DNA of 64,000 nt from Deltaproteobacteria bacterium (GTDB taxonomy: Bacteria; UBA10199; DSSB01): NCBI GenBank assembly GCA_024233625.1, contig JACKPJ010000004.1, forward strand, positions 62,001 through 126,000. Reading direction: 5' to 3'. The notes under the pieces are model-generated. The model had not been told where the DNA came from, did no database searches, and worked only from the letters and a program-made list of their open reading frames with translations. A program made the position numbers and the translations under genes. Shown one piece after another: positions 26,111 through 33,898 of this stretch (the first letter of the stretch is position 1; each line of letters starts with the position of its first letter).

Positions 26111-28132
26111 ATGACTGCAAAAAATCAACTGAAAGAATTTCCTCATCCTTCCCGGGAAGATTGGAAAGAAAAAATTGCTCAGGATCTCAAAGGAAAGACT
26201 TTTGAAGATTTAATCAAAAAAACGCCTGAGGGCCTTGAATTACAGCCTTTTTATGATGTGCAGGATTTGGCGAGTTTGCCCAAGACAGCTGAAGAAGGTG
26301 GAGAGTTTCCCTTTACGCGCAATTATCAGGTTCAGCGTCAGCGTATGCAAATCGCCCAGCCGATTTTAGCCACGGATCTTCAGAAGGCCCATGCGCAAAT
26401 TAAGGAAGCGCTCAAAAATCAAGTCGATGTTTTAGTTTTGGAAGTCAAGTACTGCCAGGATAAACTCTACGCTTTACCGCTTGCCAGGCAGCAAGATTTT
26501 GCAAAATTATTTGCAGGAGTTGGAAAGGTCCCGGCTTTGCAAATCAAGGCAGGTATCTTAAGCCCGGCTTGGTATTTTCTTTGGCAAGAGTTTTCAAAAA
26601 AGAATTCTACTCTATCGCAGGCTTCATCTGGGGCTTTGTCTGAGACAGTGGTGGATTTGGTGTACGATCCTCTCAGTCAGATTGCTTTTGGAGCGACAAG
26701 CCCAGAAGACTGGTCAGCCTTGGTCAAAGAATTAGCGGCGATGATGCAAGCATTTTCTCAAGAAGATCCAAAAAAATTAGATAAAATTTTTTGCATCGAT
26801 GGGGCTTCCTGGAAGGCAACTGGACTTTCCATCACTGAAGAGCTTGCCGTGATTTTATCTCTCTTCCACGAATATTTTATCGCGCTCAGCCAAGAAGGGC
26901 TTTCGGCAAAAGAAATTCTTGCTCGCATGATGATTCAAATTGGCGTGGGCCCGCGCTATTTTCATGAAATAGCTAAAGTTCGCGTGCTGCGAAGCTTGCT
27001 GGCACAGCTCGTGGCTTCTTATGACGAGGCAGCCGCAAATGAAGCACTTAAAATTTCTGCCAAGACGGATTCCTGGAATCAAACTTATTATGATCCTCAC
27101 GTGAACCTCTTGCGTTTTACCACCGAATCGATGGCAGCAAACTTGGGTGGCGTGGATGTCCTGAGCGTGGACTTGTTTGACGCGTGGGATGAACAGCGTC
27201 AGGACTTGGCTTTTCGTATGTCGCGCAATATTTCTTTGGTGCTCGAGCATGAAGCTTACATGGGTAAAGTGATGGACCCGGCTGCAGGTTCCTATTTTAT
27301 CGAAACACTCACCGAGCAGCTCGCCGAAGCTTCCTGGAAAATTTTTCAGGAGATCGAATCCGAGGGCGGCTTCTTGCAAAGCTGGAAAGATCTCAAAATT
27401 AAGGAACGGGTGAATGCACGCTTAGAAAAAAGTGAACAAAATCTCAGTACCCAAAAAGATATTTATCTGGGCAGCAATCAATATCCACTCTGGGATGAGC
27501 AGCGTTTGCAGGCAAGTCTGGGAACTCAGGCTTCTTGGGAAAAAACTCCGAGCGCTTTGACATTGAGTGAGATTTCATTGCCAGCGACAAAAGGTTTTTT
27601 TGAAAAGGGAGGTGAGCTGAGTGGCTTTTTAGATCGCTTCACGGCCGTAAACAATACAGAAGCGATCATTGCCAGTTATCGTGGAGCCGCTCCATTGGAG
27701 GAGTTACGTCTTAATGTGGAGGCCTATGCTCAAGAACAGGGCGGGGCTCCCAAGGTTGAAGTTTATCCCTTTGGGCATCGCGCGATGCGTGCGGCACGTT
27801 CCAACTTTGCGCTCAATTTCTTTGCTTGTGCGGGTTATGCGGTTCATGCACAAACTCCGCAAAACAGTTTAAAAGATTTTGAAAAAACGCTTCAAGCTGA
27901 AGGTGCGCAGATCATTGTTTTTTGTGCCAGTGAGGAAGACTATCAAAAAGAGCTTCCTCTTTTGGAAGCTGTTTTAACGCAGCTTTCGCAAAAGGCCGAG
28001 TTGTTTTATGCCAGTCCCCAAGAGGGTTTGTATGACTCAGTGAGAAATATTTCTCTGAAGTCCGACCGTTTAAAATTATTTAGAGAGCTCAATCAAAAAT
28101 TTGGAATTATCAAAGGAAGTCAACCATCATGA
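26111..28132 (+). CDS. mutA: Methylmalonyl-CoA mutase small subunit
   Basis: A 673-residue partner chain of the heterodimeric mutase. It keeps the barrel architecture (PHVNLLRFTTESMAANLGGVD, RNISLVLEHEAYMGKVMDPAAGSYF) but has a degenerate cobalamin domain: where the catalytic chain has DGHxxG, this one has VYPFGHRAMRAARSNFALNF, so it does not bind B12. AGGAGC precedes the ATG. Its stop overlaps the mutB start in an ATGA, consistent with a 1:1 complex. MutA is needed for stability of the MutB active site. Confidence 0.93.
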   Translation: MTAKNQLKEFPHPSREDWKEKIAQDLKGKTFEDLIKKTPEGLELQPFYDVQDLASLPKTAEEGGEFPFTRNYQVQRQRMQIAQPILATDLQKAHAQIKEALKNQVDVLVLEVKYCQDKLYALPLARQQDFAKLFAGVGKVPALQIKAGILSPAWYFLWQEFSKKNSTLSQASSGALSETVVDLVYDPLSQIAFGATSPEDWSALVKELAAMMQAFSQEDPKKLDKIFCIDGASWKATGLSITEELAVILSLFHEYFIALSQEGLSAKEILARMMIQIGVGPRYFHEIAKVRVLRSLLAQLVASYDEAAANEALKISAKTDSWNQTYYDPHVNLLRFTTESMAANLGGVDVLSVDLFDAWDEQRQDLAFRMSRNISLVLEHEAYMGKVMDPAAGSYFIETLTEQLAEASWKIFQEIESEGGFLQSWKDLKIKERVNARLEKSEQNLSTQKDIYLGSNQYPLWDEQRLQASLGTQASWEKTPSALTLSEISLPATKGFFEKGGELSGFLDRFTAVNNTEAIIASYRGAAPLEELRLNVEAYAQEQGGAPKVEVYPFGHRAMRAARSNFALNFFACAGYAVHAQTPQNSLKDFEKTLQAEGAQIIVFCASEEDYQKELPLLEAVLTQLSQKAELFYASPQEGLYDSVRNISLKSDRLKLFRELNQKFGIIKGSQPS

Positions 28133-30270
28133 AACGCATTGATTTTAGTCAAATAGAATACTCAAAACTTAAAAAGTCGGCAAAAACTCACTCAGCCCAA
28201 GCATCTACTGGGCAAGAGCCTTGGCATACACCCGAAAAAATTGAGGTCAAAGCTTCCTACGATGCAAGTGATATTGAAGGTCTTGAGCATCTCAATTATG
28301 TTGCGGGCTTGCCGCCGTTTTTACGTGGGCCTTATTCGACGATGTATGTGACGCGTCCCTGGACGGTGCGTCAATACGCAGGCTTTTCCACCGCCGAAGA
28401 ATCCAATGCCTTCTATCGTCGTAATTTGGCAGCCGGACAAAAAGGTCTTTCGGTAGCTTTTGATTTGGCGACACACCGAGGTTATGATTCGGATCACGAA
28501 CGCGTCGTGGGCGATGTCGGTAAAGCGGGTGTAGCCATTGATTCGGTGGAAGATATGAAAATTCTCTTTGATCATATCCCTCTCGAGCAGATGTCGGTTT
28601 CCATGACGATGAACGGAGCGGTGCTTCCAGTCATGGCCTTTTTTATTGTGGCGGGTTTAGAACAAGGTGTGCCCCTAGAAAAACTCAGCGGAACCATTCA
28701 AAATGATATCTTAAAAGAATTCATGGTGCGCAATACTTATATTTATCCGCCCAAGCCTTCGATGCGCATCATTGCGGATATTTTTAAATATACTTCAAAA
28801 AATATGCCCAAGTTTAATTCGATTAGCATCAGTGGTTATCATATGCAAGAGGCCGGAGCGACGGCTGATATTGAACTGGCTTATACCTTAGCGGATGGTC
28901 TGGAGTATTTGCGTACCGGTATTGCCGCTGGGCTGAAGATCGATGATTTTGCACCGCGTTTATCTTTCTTTTGGGCCATTGGCATGAATCACTTTATGGA
29001 GATTGCCAAGATGCGTGCCGGGCGTTTACTGTGGGCTAAGCTGGTCAAACAATTTGATCCGCAAAATCCCAAGTCCATGGCCTTGCGGACGCATTGTCAG
29101 ACCTCTGGTTGGAGTTTAACCGAGCAGGATCCCTTTAATAATGTGACGCGAACTTGTGTGGAGGCCCTGGCTGCAGCTTTGGGAGGGACGCAGTCATTAC
29201 ACACCAATGCCTTGGATGAAGCGATCGCTTTGCCAACAGACTTTTCGGCACGGATTGCGCGTAATACCCAAATTTATCTTCAAGAAGAAACCGACATCTG
29301 TCAGACGGTCGATCCTTGGGCGGGTTCTTATTATGTGGAAAGACTCACTCACGAAATTGCCCAGCGTGCCTGGACTTTGATCGAAGAAGTCGAAGAGATG
29401 GGCGGTATGACGCAAGCGATTGAACAAGGACTGCCCAAGATGCGTATCGAAGAAGCGGCGGCGCGTAAGCAGGCGCGGATTGATTCGGGCCAGGATGTCA
29501 TTGTGGGTGTGAATCGTTTCAAACTAGAAAAAGAAGACCCCATCGAGATTTTGGAGATCGATAATACGGCCGTGAGAGAGTCTCAAATTCAGCGTTTGGA
29601 AAAAATGCGTGCCCAGCGCGACAACGCCGCAGTGGAAAAGGCCTTGTCAGCGATAACAAAATGTTGTGAAAGCGGGGAGGGTAACTTGCTCGAATTAGCG
29701 GTCGATGCGGCCCAAAAGCGTGCGAGTTTAGGAGAGATTTCTTTCGCTTGTGAAAAGATCTTTGGACGTTATCAAGCCAAGATTCGATCGATTTCGGGAG
29801 TGTATATGTCAGAAATAAAAAACAATGAAGACTTTAACCGTGCGCGTGAGTTAGCGGATCAATTTGCCGAGAAGGAAGGCCGCCGGCCTCGTATCATGGT
29901 GGCCAAAATGGGACAGGATGGTCACGACCGTGGTGCAAAAGTCATTGCAACTAGTTTAGCCGACTTGGGTTTTGATGTCGATATTGGTCCACTTTTTCAA
30001 ACTCCAGCCGAGGTTGCCAAGCAGGCTGCTGAGAGTGATGTGCACGTCTTGGGAGTTTCCAGTTTGGCCGCGGGACATAAAACCTTGGTGCCTCAGGTAG
30101 TAGCAGAGCTCAAAAAAATTGGCCGAGGGGATATCTTGGTCGTGGTGGGAGGAGTCATTCCTCGCCAGGATTACGATGCACTCTATCAAGCTGGCGCCGT
30201 TGCGATCTTTGGCCCCGGGACGGTCATTGCCAAAGCTGCACAGGATATTTTGCAGAAGTTGATGAAGTAA
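28129..30270 (+). CDS. mutB: Methylmalonyl-CoA mutase large (catalytic) subunit
   Basis: A 713-residue catalytic chain that interconverts (R)-methylmalonyl-CoA and succinyl-CoA with adenosylcobalamin. RPWTVRQYAGFSTAEESNAF carries the substrate-site Tyr83, and KEFMVRNTYIYPP carries Arg201, which pairs with the substrate carboxylate. GYHMQEAGATADIELAY and GTQSLHTNALDE are standard. The C-terminal B12 domain has GQDGHDRGAKVI with cobalt-ligating His599. Both key residues identify a true methylmalonyl-CoA mutase. It is translationally coupled to mutA. The meaB expected next is displaced 1.8 kb downstream by two toxin-antitoxin-like cassettes. Confidence 0.96.
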   Translation: MKRIDFSQIEYSKLKKSAKTHSAQASTGQEPWHTPEKIEVKASYDASDIEGLEHLNYVAGLPPFLRGPYSTMYVTRPWTVRQYAGFSTAEESNAFYRRNLAAGQKGLSVAFDLATHRGYDSDHERVVGDVGKAGVAIDSVEDMKILFDHIPLEQMSVSMTMNGAVLPVMAFFIVAGLEQGVPLEKLSGTIQNDILKEFMVRNTYIYPPKPSMRIIADIFKYTSKNMPKFNSISISGYHMQEAGATADIELAYTLADGLEYLRTGIAAGLKIDDFAPRLSFFWAIGMNHFMEIAKMRAGRLLWAKLVKQFDPQNPKSMALRTHCQTSGWSLTEQDPFNNVTRTCVEALAAALGGTQSLHTNALDEAIALPTDFSARIARNTQIYLQEETDICQTVDPWAGSYYVERLTHEIAQRAWTLIEEVEEMGGMTQAIEQGLPKMRIEEAAARKQARIDSGQDVIVGVNRFKLEKEDPIEILEIDNTAVRESQIQRLEKMRAQRDNAAVEKALSAITKCCESGEGNLLELAVDAAQKRASLGEISFACEKIFGRYQAKIRSISGVYMSEIKNNEDFNRARELADQFAEKEGRRPRIMVAKMGQDGHDRGAKVIATSLADLGFDVDIGPLFQTPAEVAKQAAESDVHVLGVSSLAAGHKTLVPQVVAELKKIGRGDILVVVGGVIPRQDYDALYQAGAVAIFGPGTVIAKAAQDILQKLMK

Positions 30271-30336
30271 AAATACTATGAATCAAAAAACTTTCAATAA
30301 GTTGAAATACGTAGGGGCGCTAAGCTGCGTGCTGAA

Positions 30337-30375
30337 TTTGCAGCCTGTGCCCAAAATTTAAAAAATGAAAAATGA
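30337..30375 (+). repeat. 39-bp repeat upstream of the HigBA-like cassette, copy 1
   Basis: Matches 31187-31225 at 34 of 39 positions; the last 24 bases are identical and all five differences are transitions. It begins TTTGCAGCCT and ends AAAATGAAAAATGA. In both places it ends five to six bases before a -35 box of a toxin-antitoxin-type promoter. Confidence 0.75.
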
Positions 30376-30379
30376 CTAC

Positions 30380-30408
30380 TTGACTTTAATACGGCACAGC
30401 CGTATATT
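30380..30408 (+). promoter_or_regulatory. Promoter with internal operator palindrome for HigBA-like cassette
   Basis: TTGACT (30380-30385), a 17-base spacer and TATATT (30403-30408) give a near-consensus sigma-70 promoter. ATACGGC-aca-GCCGTAT (30389-30405) is a perfect inverted repeat covering spacer and -10, a fitting site for the XRE antitoxin. The start codon at 30414 lies six bases after the -10 box, so the mRNA would be leaderless. Confidence 0.75.
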
Positions 30409-30413
30409 AAGTT

Positions 30414-30761
30414 ATGGAAATGAAACCCATAACAGTCGTTGAAGTAGCTCCATTTCCAGCTCAAGCTGATAAGGCTTGGTCTCAAACTGAGAGAGATGCA
30501 TTTATAAATTATATTGCTCATCATCCTCTTGAGGGTGATGAAATTCCTGGTACTGGAGGACTCCGTAAGCTTCGTTGGGGTCGTCAGGGTGTTGGAAAGA
30601 GAGGTGGCGTTCGAGTTATCTATTATTTTTATAATGAAACAGCACCCATTTTTTTACTTCATCTTTATAGCAAAAACGAGAGGGTAGATATTAAACCTGA
30701 AATCAAAAAGGAACTAGTAGAATTTACAAAATTGGTTAAAGCAAAGTTAAAGGGCAAGTAG
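30414..30761 (+). CDS. higB: RelE/HigB-type toxin
   Basis: A 115-residue RelE-superfamily endoribonuclease-type toxin of the HigB-2 group. The beta-sheet core is visible in LRKLRWGRQGVGKRGGVRVI, YYFYNETAPIFLLHLYSK and the basic helical end KLVKAKLKGK. Such toxins cleave mRNA on the ribosome and are neutralised by the cognate antitoxin. Toxin-before-antitoxin order is normal for HigBA. The gene has no Shine-Dalgarno and appears to be read from a leaderless mRNA. A second ATG two codons in (30420) is possible. Confidence 0.88.
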   Translation: MEMKPITVVEVAPFPAQADKAWSQTERDAFINYIAHHPLEGDEIPGTGGLRKLRWGRQGVGKRGGVRVIYYFYNETAPIFLLHLYSKNERVDIKPEIKKELVEFTKLVKAKLKGK

Positions 30762-30770
30762 GAGAAAGCC

Positions 30771-31067
30771 ATGTCAAAAGATGGAAAAGAACTTATTTCT
30801 GGAATGAAAAATGTTTTGGAATACTTAGATGGAAATGCAAAAGGCAATCGTAAACATGTGATCTATGTTCCTGTTGATATTGATGTCAAAGCTATTCGAA
30901 AAAAGCTCAAGCTAACGCAAAAAGCCTTTGCTGATGAATATGGTTTTACTGTAGGTGCTGTACGAGATTGGGAGCAAGGTCGTCGAACCCCTGAAAAATC
31001 AACACGAGTTCTTTTAAAAGTCATTGATTATAATCCAAAGATTGTTGAGCTTGCTCTGACAAAATAA
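30771..31067 (+). CDS. higA: XRE-family antitoxin (HigA/NadS-like)
   Basis: A 98-residue protein 9 bp after the toxin, preceded by GTAGGAG. The N-terminal ~40 residues are the toxin-binding part. Residues ~42-90 form an XRE helix-turn-helix: IRKKLKLTQKAFADEYGFTVGAVRDWEQGRR. Family members bind their own promoter together with the toxin; the palindrome at 30389-30405 is the likely site. Confidence 0.9.
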   Translation: MSKDGKELISGMKNVLEYLDGNAKGNRKHVIYVPVDIDVKAIRKKLKLTQKAFADEYGFTVGAVRDWEQGRRTPEKSTRVLLKVIDYNPKIVELALTK

Positions 31068-31186
31068 ATTGGACTGTTTCAATATTACCTGACATATTTT
31101 CTATTTCTAATTTTTCTTTGTGTGTATCATTTTCTGAATCGATAAACTTTATAAAAAAAGTTTCTCCATATTCCTTTCCATATGGC

Positions 31187-31225
31187 TTTGCAGCCTACAT
31201 TCAAAATTTAAAAAATGAAAAATGA
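31187..31225 (+). repeat. 39-bp repeat upstream of the nucleotidyltransferase cassette, copy 2
   Basis: Second copy of the 30337-30375 repeat. The sequence before it (31070-31186) is AT-rich and shows nothing else recognisable. Its placement before a different promoter suggests the two cassettes were assembled or inserted by a shared route. Confidence 0.75.
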
Positions 31226-31229
31226 GTTA

Positions 31230-31258
31230 TTGAAATTTTGCTTAGCGCTAAGTATAAT
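31230..31258 (+). promoter_or_regulatory. Promoter with operator palindrome for the 84-residue ORF / nucleotidyltransferase pair
   Basis: TTGAAA (31230-31235), a 17-base spacer and TATAAT (31253-31258) form an excellent sigma-70 promoter. The palindrome CTTAGCGCTAAG (31241-31252) fills the spacer up to the -10. The start codon at 31265 is six bases downstream, again predicting a leaderless mRNA. Confidence 0.78.
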
Positions 31259-31264
31259 CGAAAA

Positions 31265-31519
31265 ATGGAAAACTACCGAAAACTTGCAAAACTATTAGGT
31301 CAGCGGGGCGGAAAAGTGCGCGCGAAAAAACTTTCTGCTCAGCAGCGAAAGGACATTGCTTCACTTGGAGGTCAGAAGCGTGTTCAATCCCTACAAATCA
31401 AAAAGGCCATGATTGAAAATTTCCGCTACCTTGAAGCCATTCGTTTGCTTTCCAAACCCGTCAAGGTAAGGCAGGTGAGTTCTTGTAAACAGCGACTTCC
31501 AGGTATTTATCTCAAGTAA
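31265..31519 (+). CDS. Small basic protein, probable antitoxin-like partner
   Basis: An 84-residue Lys/Arg-rich protein when started at ATG 31265; an in-frame TTG at 31238 lies inside the promoter and is rejected. The first half contains LGQRGGKVRAKKLSAQQRKD and a second similar segment SLGGQKRVQS, resembling short GGKARAKKLS-type proteins found beside nucleotidyltransferases. There is no ribosome site and the mRNA appears leaderless. Its stop overlaps the next gene (TAATG). Its operator-like palindrome and coupling suggest an autoregulating DNA-binding partner, which is inference. Confidence 0.6.
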   Translation: MENYRKLAKLLGQRGGKVRAKKLSAQQRKDIASLGGQKRVQSLQIKKAMIENFRYLEAIRLLSKPVKVRQVSSCKQRLPGIYLK

Positions 31520-32055
31520 TGACTATGTCAGACACTAGCCAATATATTTCAGAAGTCGGAGAAATTTTAGCCGGCTTAAAAAAAATAGGAATTCAACCGA
31601 TTTTAGTTGGAGGAATGGCTTTAGTGACTTTGGGTTCTCGACGCGTCACTCGCGATTTTGACTTTGTTATTTCAAATCCCGAGGAGAATTGTGAGAAAAT
31701 GCTAGAGCTCTTTTACAAGAAGGGCTTGCAATTAGCTTCTCGTTTAAATGAAAACAAAGAAATTACTGTGACCATTGACAATCCCAAAATAGCTTCAATT
31801 CGATTGCGTCTCGATGCTCCCCAAAGTGCCTATTTCCTCAATCCCAAAACAGGGCTTCGCATTGATTTACTCTTTGATTTTCCCTTGGCAGCCAGCGAAC
31901 TTATCTCACGGGCTAAGAAAACAAAAATTCAATCTTGTATTTTTTATATAGCTTCTGCTCAAGATCTGCTACGTTTAAAGAAAATAGCTAAGAAGCATCG
32001 AAAGCTGTCGACAGATTCTGAAGATATTGCTTTTTTAGAGAAGCTTCAAAATTAA
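31519..32055 (+). CDS. Nucleotidyltransferase-fold protein (possible TA toxin or MNT-like partner)
   Basis: A 178-residue protein with the minimal nucleotidyltransferase pattern: ILVGGMALVTLGSRRVTRDFDFV at ~27-50 supplies the GG and D-x-D motif, with a third acidic residue in GLRIDLLFDFP (~113-123). The C-terminal helices contain AQDLLRLKKIAKKHRK, as in AbiEii/DUF6036-type proteins. Such proteins can nucleotidylate tRNA or proteins in toxin-antitoxin or abortive infection systems. It overlaps the preceding small gene by one base (TAATG). Activity and target are unknown. Confidence 0.72.
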   Translation: MTMSDTSQYISEVGEILAGLKKIGIQPILVGGMALVTLGSRRVTRDFDFVISNPEENCEKMLELFYKKGLQLASRLNENKEITVTIDNPKIASIRLRLDAPQSAYFLNPKTGLRIDLLFDFPLAASELISRAKKTKIQSCIFYIASAQDLLRLKKIAKKHRKLSTDSEDIAFLEKLQN

Positions 32056-32079
32056 TGATTTAAGGCAAAATGTTCACTT

Positions 32080-33072
32080 ATGAAAAATCAAGATTTCCAT
32101 CCACTAGTCACTCCTTTACTCAAAGGCGATCGCTTTGCTTTAAGTCGAGCGATTACTTTAGTCGAGAGCACGCGAGCGGATCACCGTGAGGAGAGCCTGC
32201 AAATTTTAGAGCAGTGTTTACCGCACAGCGGAAACTCACAGCGGATTGGAATTACCGGTGTGCCAGGAGTGGGTAAGAGCAGCTTTATTGAGGCTTTTGG
32301 CCTTTATTTAGTGGAGCAGGGACATCGTTTGGCAGTGCTGGCGATTGATCCGAGCAGTTCGCGATCTAAGGGTAGTATTTTAGGAGATAAAACCCGCATG
32401 ACCGAATTAGCTCATCACCCGAGTGCTTATATTCGTCCTTCCCCTTCGGCGGGATCTTTAGGGGGAGTCGCCAGCAAGACCCGCGAAAGTATTTTACTCT
32501 GTGAAGCGGCGGGTTTTGATATTATCTTTGTAGAAACCGTCGGAGTGGGGCAGTCGGAGACTTTAGTGCATTCGATGGTCGACTTTTTTCTTCTCTTGAT
32601 GCTTGCTGGTGCAGGTGATGAATTACAGGGGATGAAGCGCGGCATTATGGAAATGGCCGATGCGGTATTGATTACCAAGGCCGATGGAAAAAACAAAACA
32701 GCCGCCAAGCAAGCGCAGGCGCAGTTTAAAAGTGCACTGCATCTTTTTGCTGCCAGTGAGAGTGGCTGGCAAACGCCCGTGTTAACCTGCTCAGCTTTAG
32801 AAAAAACTGGCCTCCATGAAGCCTGGACCATGACTCAAGATTTTTTTCAAAAAACTCAAGCGGGTGGTTTTTTTGAAAAACGTCGCCAAGAGCAAGCTGA
32901 ACAATGGTTTGAAGAATCTGTGCTCACCTTGCTGCAAGAAGATTTTTTGGCTGAGCCGAAGATTCAAAAAGAAATTAAAAAACTTAAGCCCCAAGTTCTT
33001 CAAGGAAAACTCACGCCTTTTCATGCTGCACATCAGCTTTCTCAACTTTATTTTAAGTTGAAACGAAAGTAA
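32080..33072 (+). CDS. meaB: MeaB/ArgK-family G3E GTPase chaperone, copy 2
   Basis: A 330-residue paralogue of the GTPase at 22661. It has GITGVPGVGKSSFIEAFG (Walker A), LAIDPSSSRSKGSILGDKTRM (switch I), IIFVETVGVGQSE (switch II) and LITKADG in the base-recognition position. The C-terminal helical dimerisation arm is present. On the same strand as mutAB it is most likely the dedicated chaperone of methylmalonyl-CoA mutase, although two toxin-antitoxin-like cassettes now separate them. It ends just before a HicAB promoter. Confidence 0.93.
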   Translation: MKNQDFHPLVTPLLKGDRFALSRAITLVESTRADHREESLQILEQCLPHSGNSQRIGITGVPGVGKSSFIEAFGLYLVEQGHRLAVLAIDPSSSRSKGSILGDKTRMTELAHHPSAYIRPSPSAGSLGGVASKTRESILLCEAAGFDIIFVETVGVGQSETLVHSMVDFFLLLMLAGAGDELQGMKRGIMEMADAVLITKADGKNKTAAKQAQAQFKSALHLFAASESGWQTPVLTCSALEKTGLHEAWTMTQDFFQKTQAGGFFEKRRQEQAEQWFEESVLTLLQEDFLAEPKIQKEIKKLKPQVLQGKLTPFHAAHQLSQLYFKLKRK

Positions 33073-33075
33073 AAC

Positions 33076-33105
33076 TTGACTTTGATCATAAATATATGTA
33101 CATAT
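33076..33105 (+). promoter_or_regulatory. Putative HicAB promoter/operator
   Basis: TTGACT at 33076-33081 is followed by the perfect palindrome ATATGTACATAT (33094-33105), which overlaps where a -10 box should lie. The -10 itself is weak. Autoregulation by the HicB helix-turn-helix would act here. Confidence 0.4.
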
Positions 33106-33154
33106 TTTGCAGGTGGTTTTGTAATTTATTTAGAAAACCTTTTTACGAAAAAAT

Positions 33155-33340
33155 ATGAAGAAAAAAGATCTCGAGAAACAACTAAAAGAGTACGGTTGGT
33201 GGTTTAAAAGAAGCGGAGGTAAACATGATATTTGGACTAATGGAGAGAGGGAAGAGCCTATACCGCGTCATCGAGAAATTAACGAAATATTAGCAAAAAA
33301 AATATTAAAGAATGCTCGCTTAGCCTCTGATAAAAATTAA
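33155..33340 (+). CDS. hicA: HicA mRNA interferase toxin
   Basis: A 61-residue dsRBD-like toxin. KKDLEKQLKEYGWWFKRSGG is followed by the active-site His24 in GKHDIWTNG, then PIPRHREINEILAKKILK. The family cleaves mRNA and is blocked by HicB. No Shine-Dalgarno precedes the ATG. hicB follows by 34 bp. Confidence 0.9.
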   Translation: MKKKDLEKQLKEYGWWFKRSGGKHDIWTNGEREEPIPRHREINEILAKKILKNARLASDKN

Positions 33341-33374
33341 TTAAGGCAAAGAGCTTTCAAAGAGAGTCATAAAT

Positions 33375-33815
33375 ATGCTATTAGTCGGAAAAATTTGGAA
33401 AGAAAAAAAACATTATCTTATTGAAATCGAAGAACTGGATTTATTAACTCAAGGTCGCACAAAAAAAGAGGCCTATGAAATGATTAAAGATGCGGTTGAG
33501 TCTTTAGTGAATAAAAAGGATTTTTCGGTGGAGCTTTATCGAGATAAAAAGGATGTTTTTTACATCGAAGCAAATAATCCAGGTTTGCTCATGGCTTTAA
33601 TATTAAAACGTCAAAGAGAAAAATACTGTTTAAGCATTCGTGATCTACAAAAGCGTTTAAAATTCAAATCACCTAATGCCTATGCACAATATGAGTCGGG
33701 AAAGCATCTTCCGACATTGGGGAAATTTCAGCAGTTTTTAGAAGCAATGGATCCTAATTTAATTCCTGTGATTAGTCTTAAACATACAGAGATATCTGCT
33801 TCAAACATACGCTAG
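33375..33815 (+). CDS. hicB: HicB-family antitoxin with C-terminal helix-turn-helix
   Basis: A 146-residue two-domain antitoxin. The N-terminal RNase H-like HicB fold (KIWKEKKHYLIEIEELDLLTQGRTKKEAYEMI...) occupies ~5-60. The C-terminal part (~70-135) has LKRQREKYCLSIRDLQKRL and PNAYAQYESGKHLPTLGKF, an XRE-type DNA-binding unit. Together with HicA it makes a self-regulated type II toxin-antitoxin module, the third such cassette within 3.5 kb. Confidence 0.88.
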   Translation: MLLVGKIWKEKKHYLIEIEELDLLTQGRTKKEAYEMIKDAVESLVNKKDFSVELYRDKKDVFYIEANNPGLLMALILKRQREKYCLSIRDLQKRLKFKSPNAYAQYESGKHLPTLGKFQQFLEAMDPNLIPVISLKHTEISASNIR

Positions 33816-33898
33816 ACGGTACTTGGTGCTTTGTAAGATTTTTTCCCATTTGCTTTTCACCCTCCTATCCAGTTAAAATATTAAGAGGAGGGAAATCC

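Noticed and set aside
26855..27379. 174-codon minus-strand frame inside mutA
   Set aside because: Antisense shadow of mutA, without a recognisable domain or start context.
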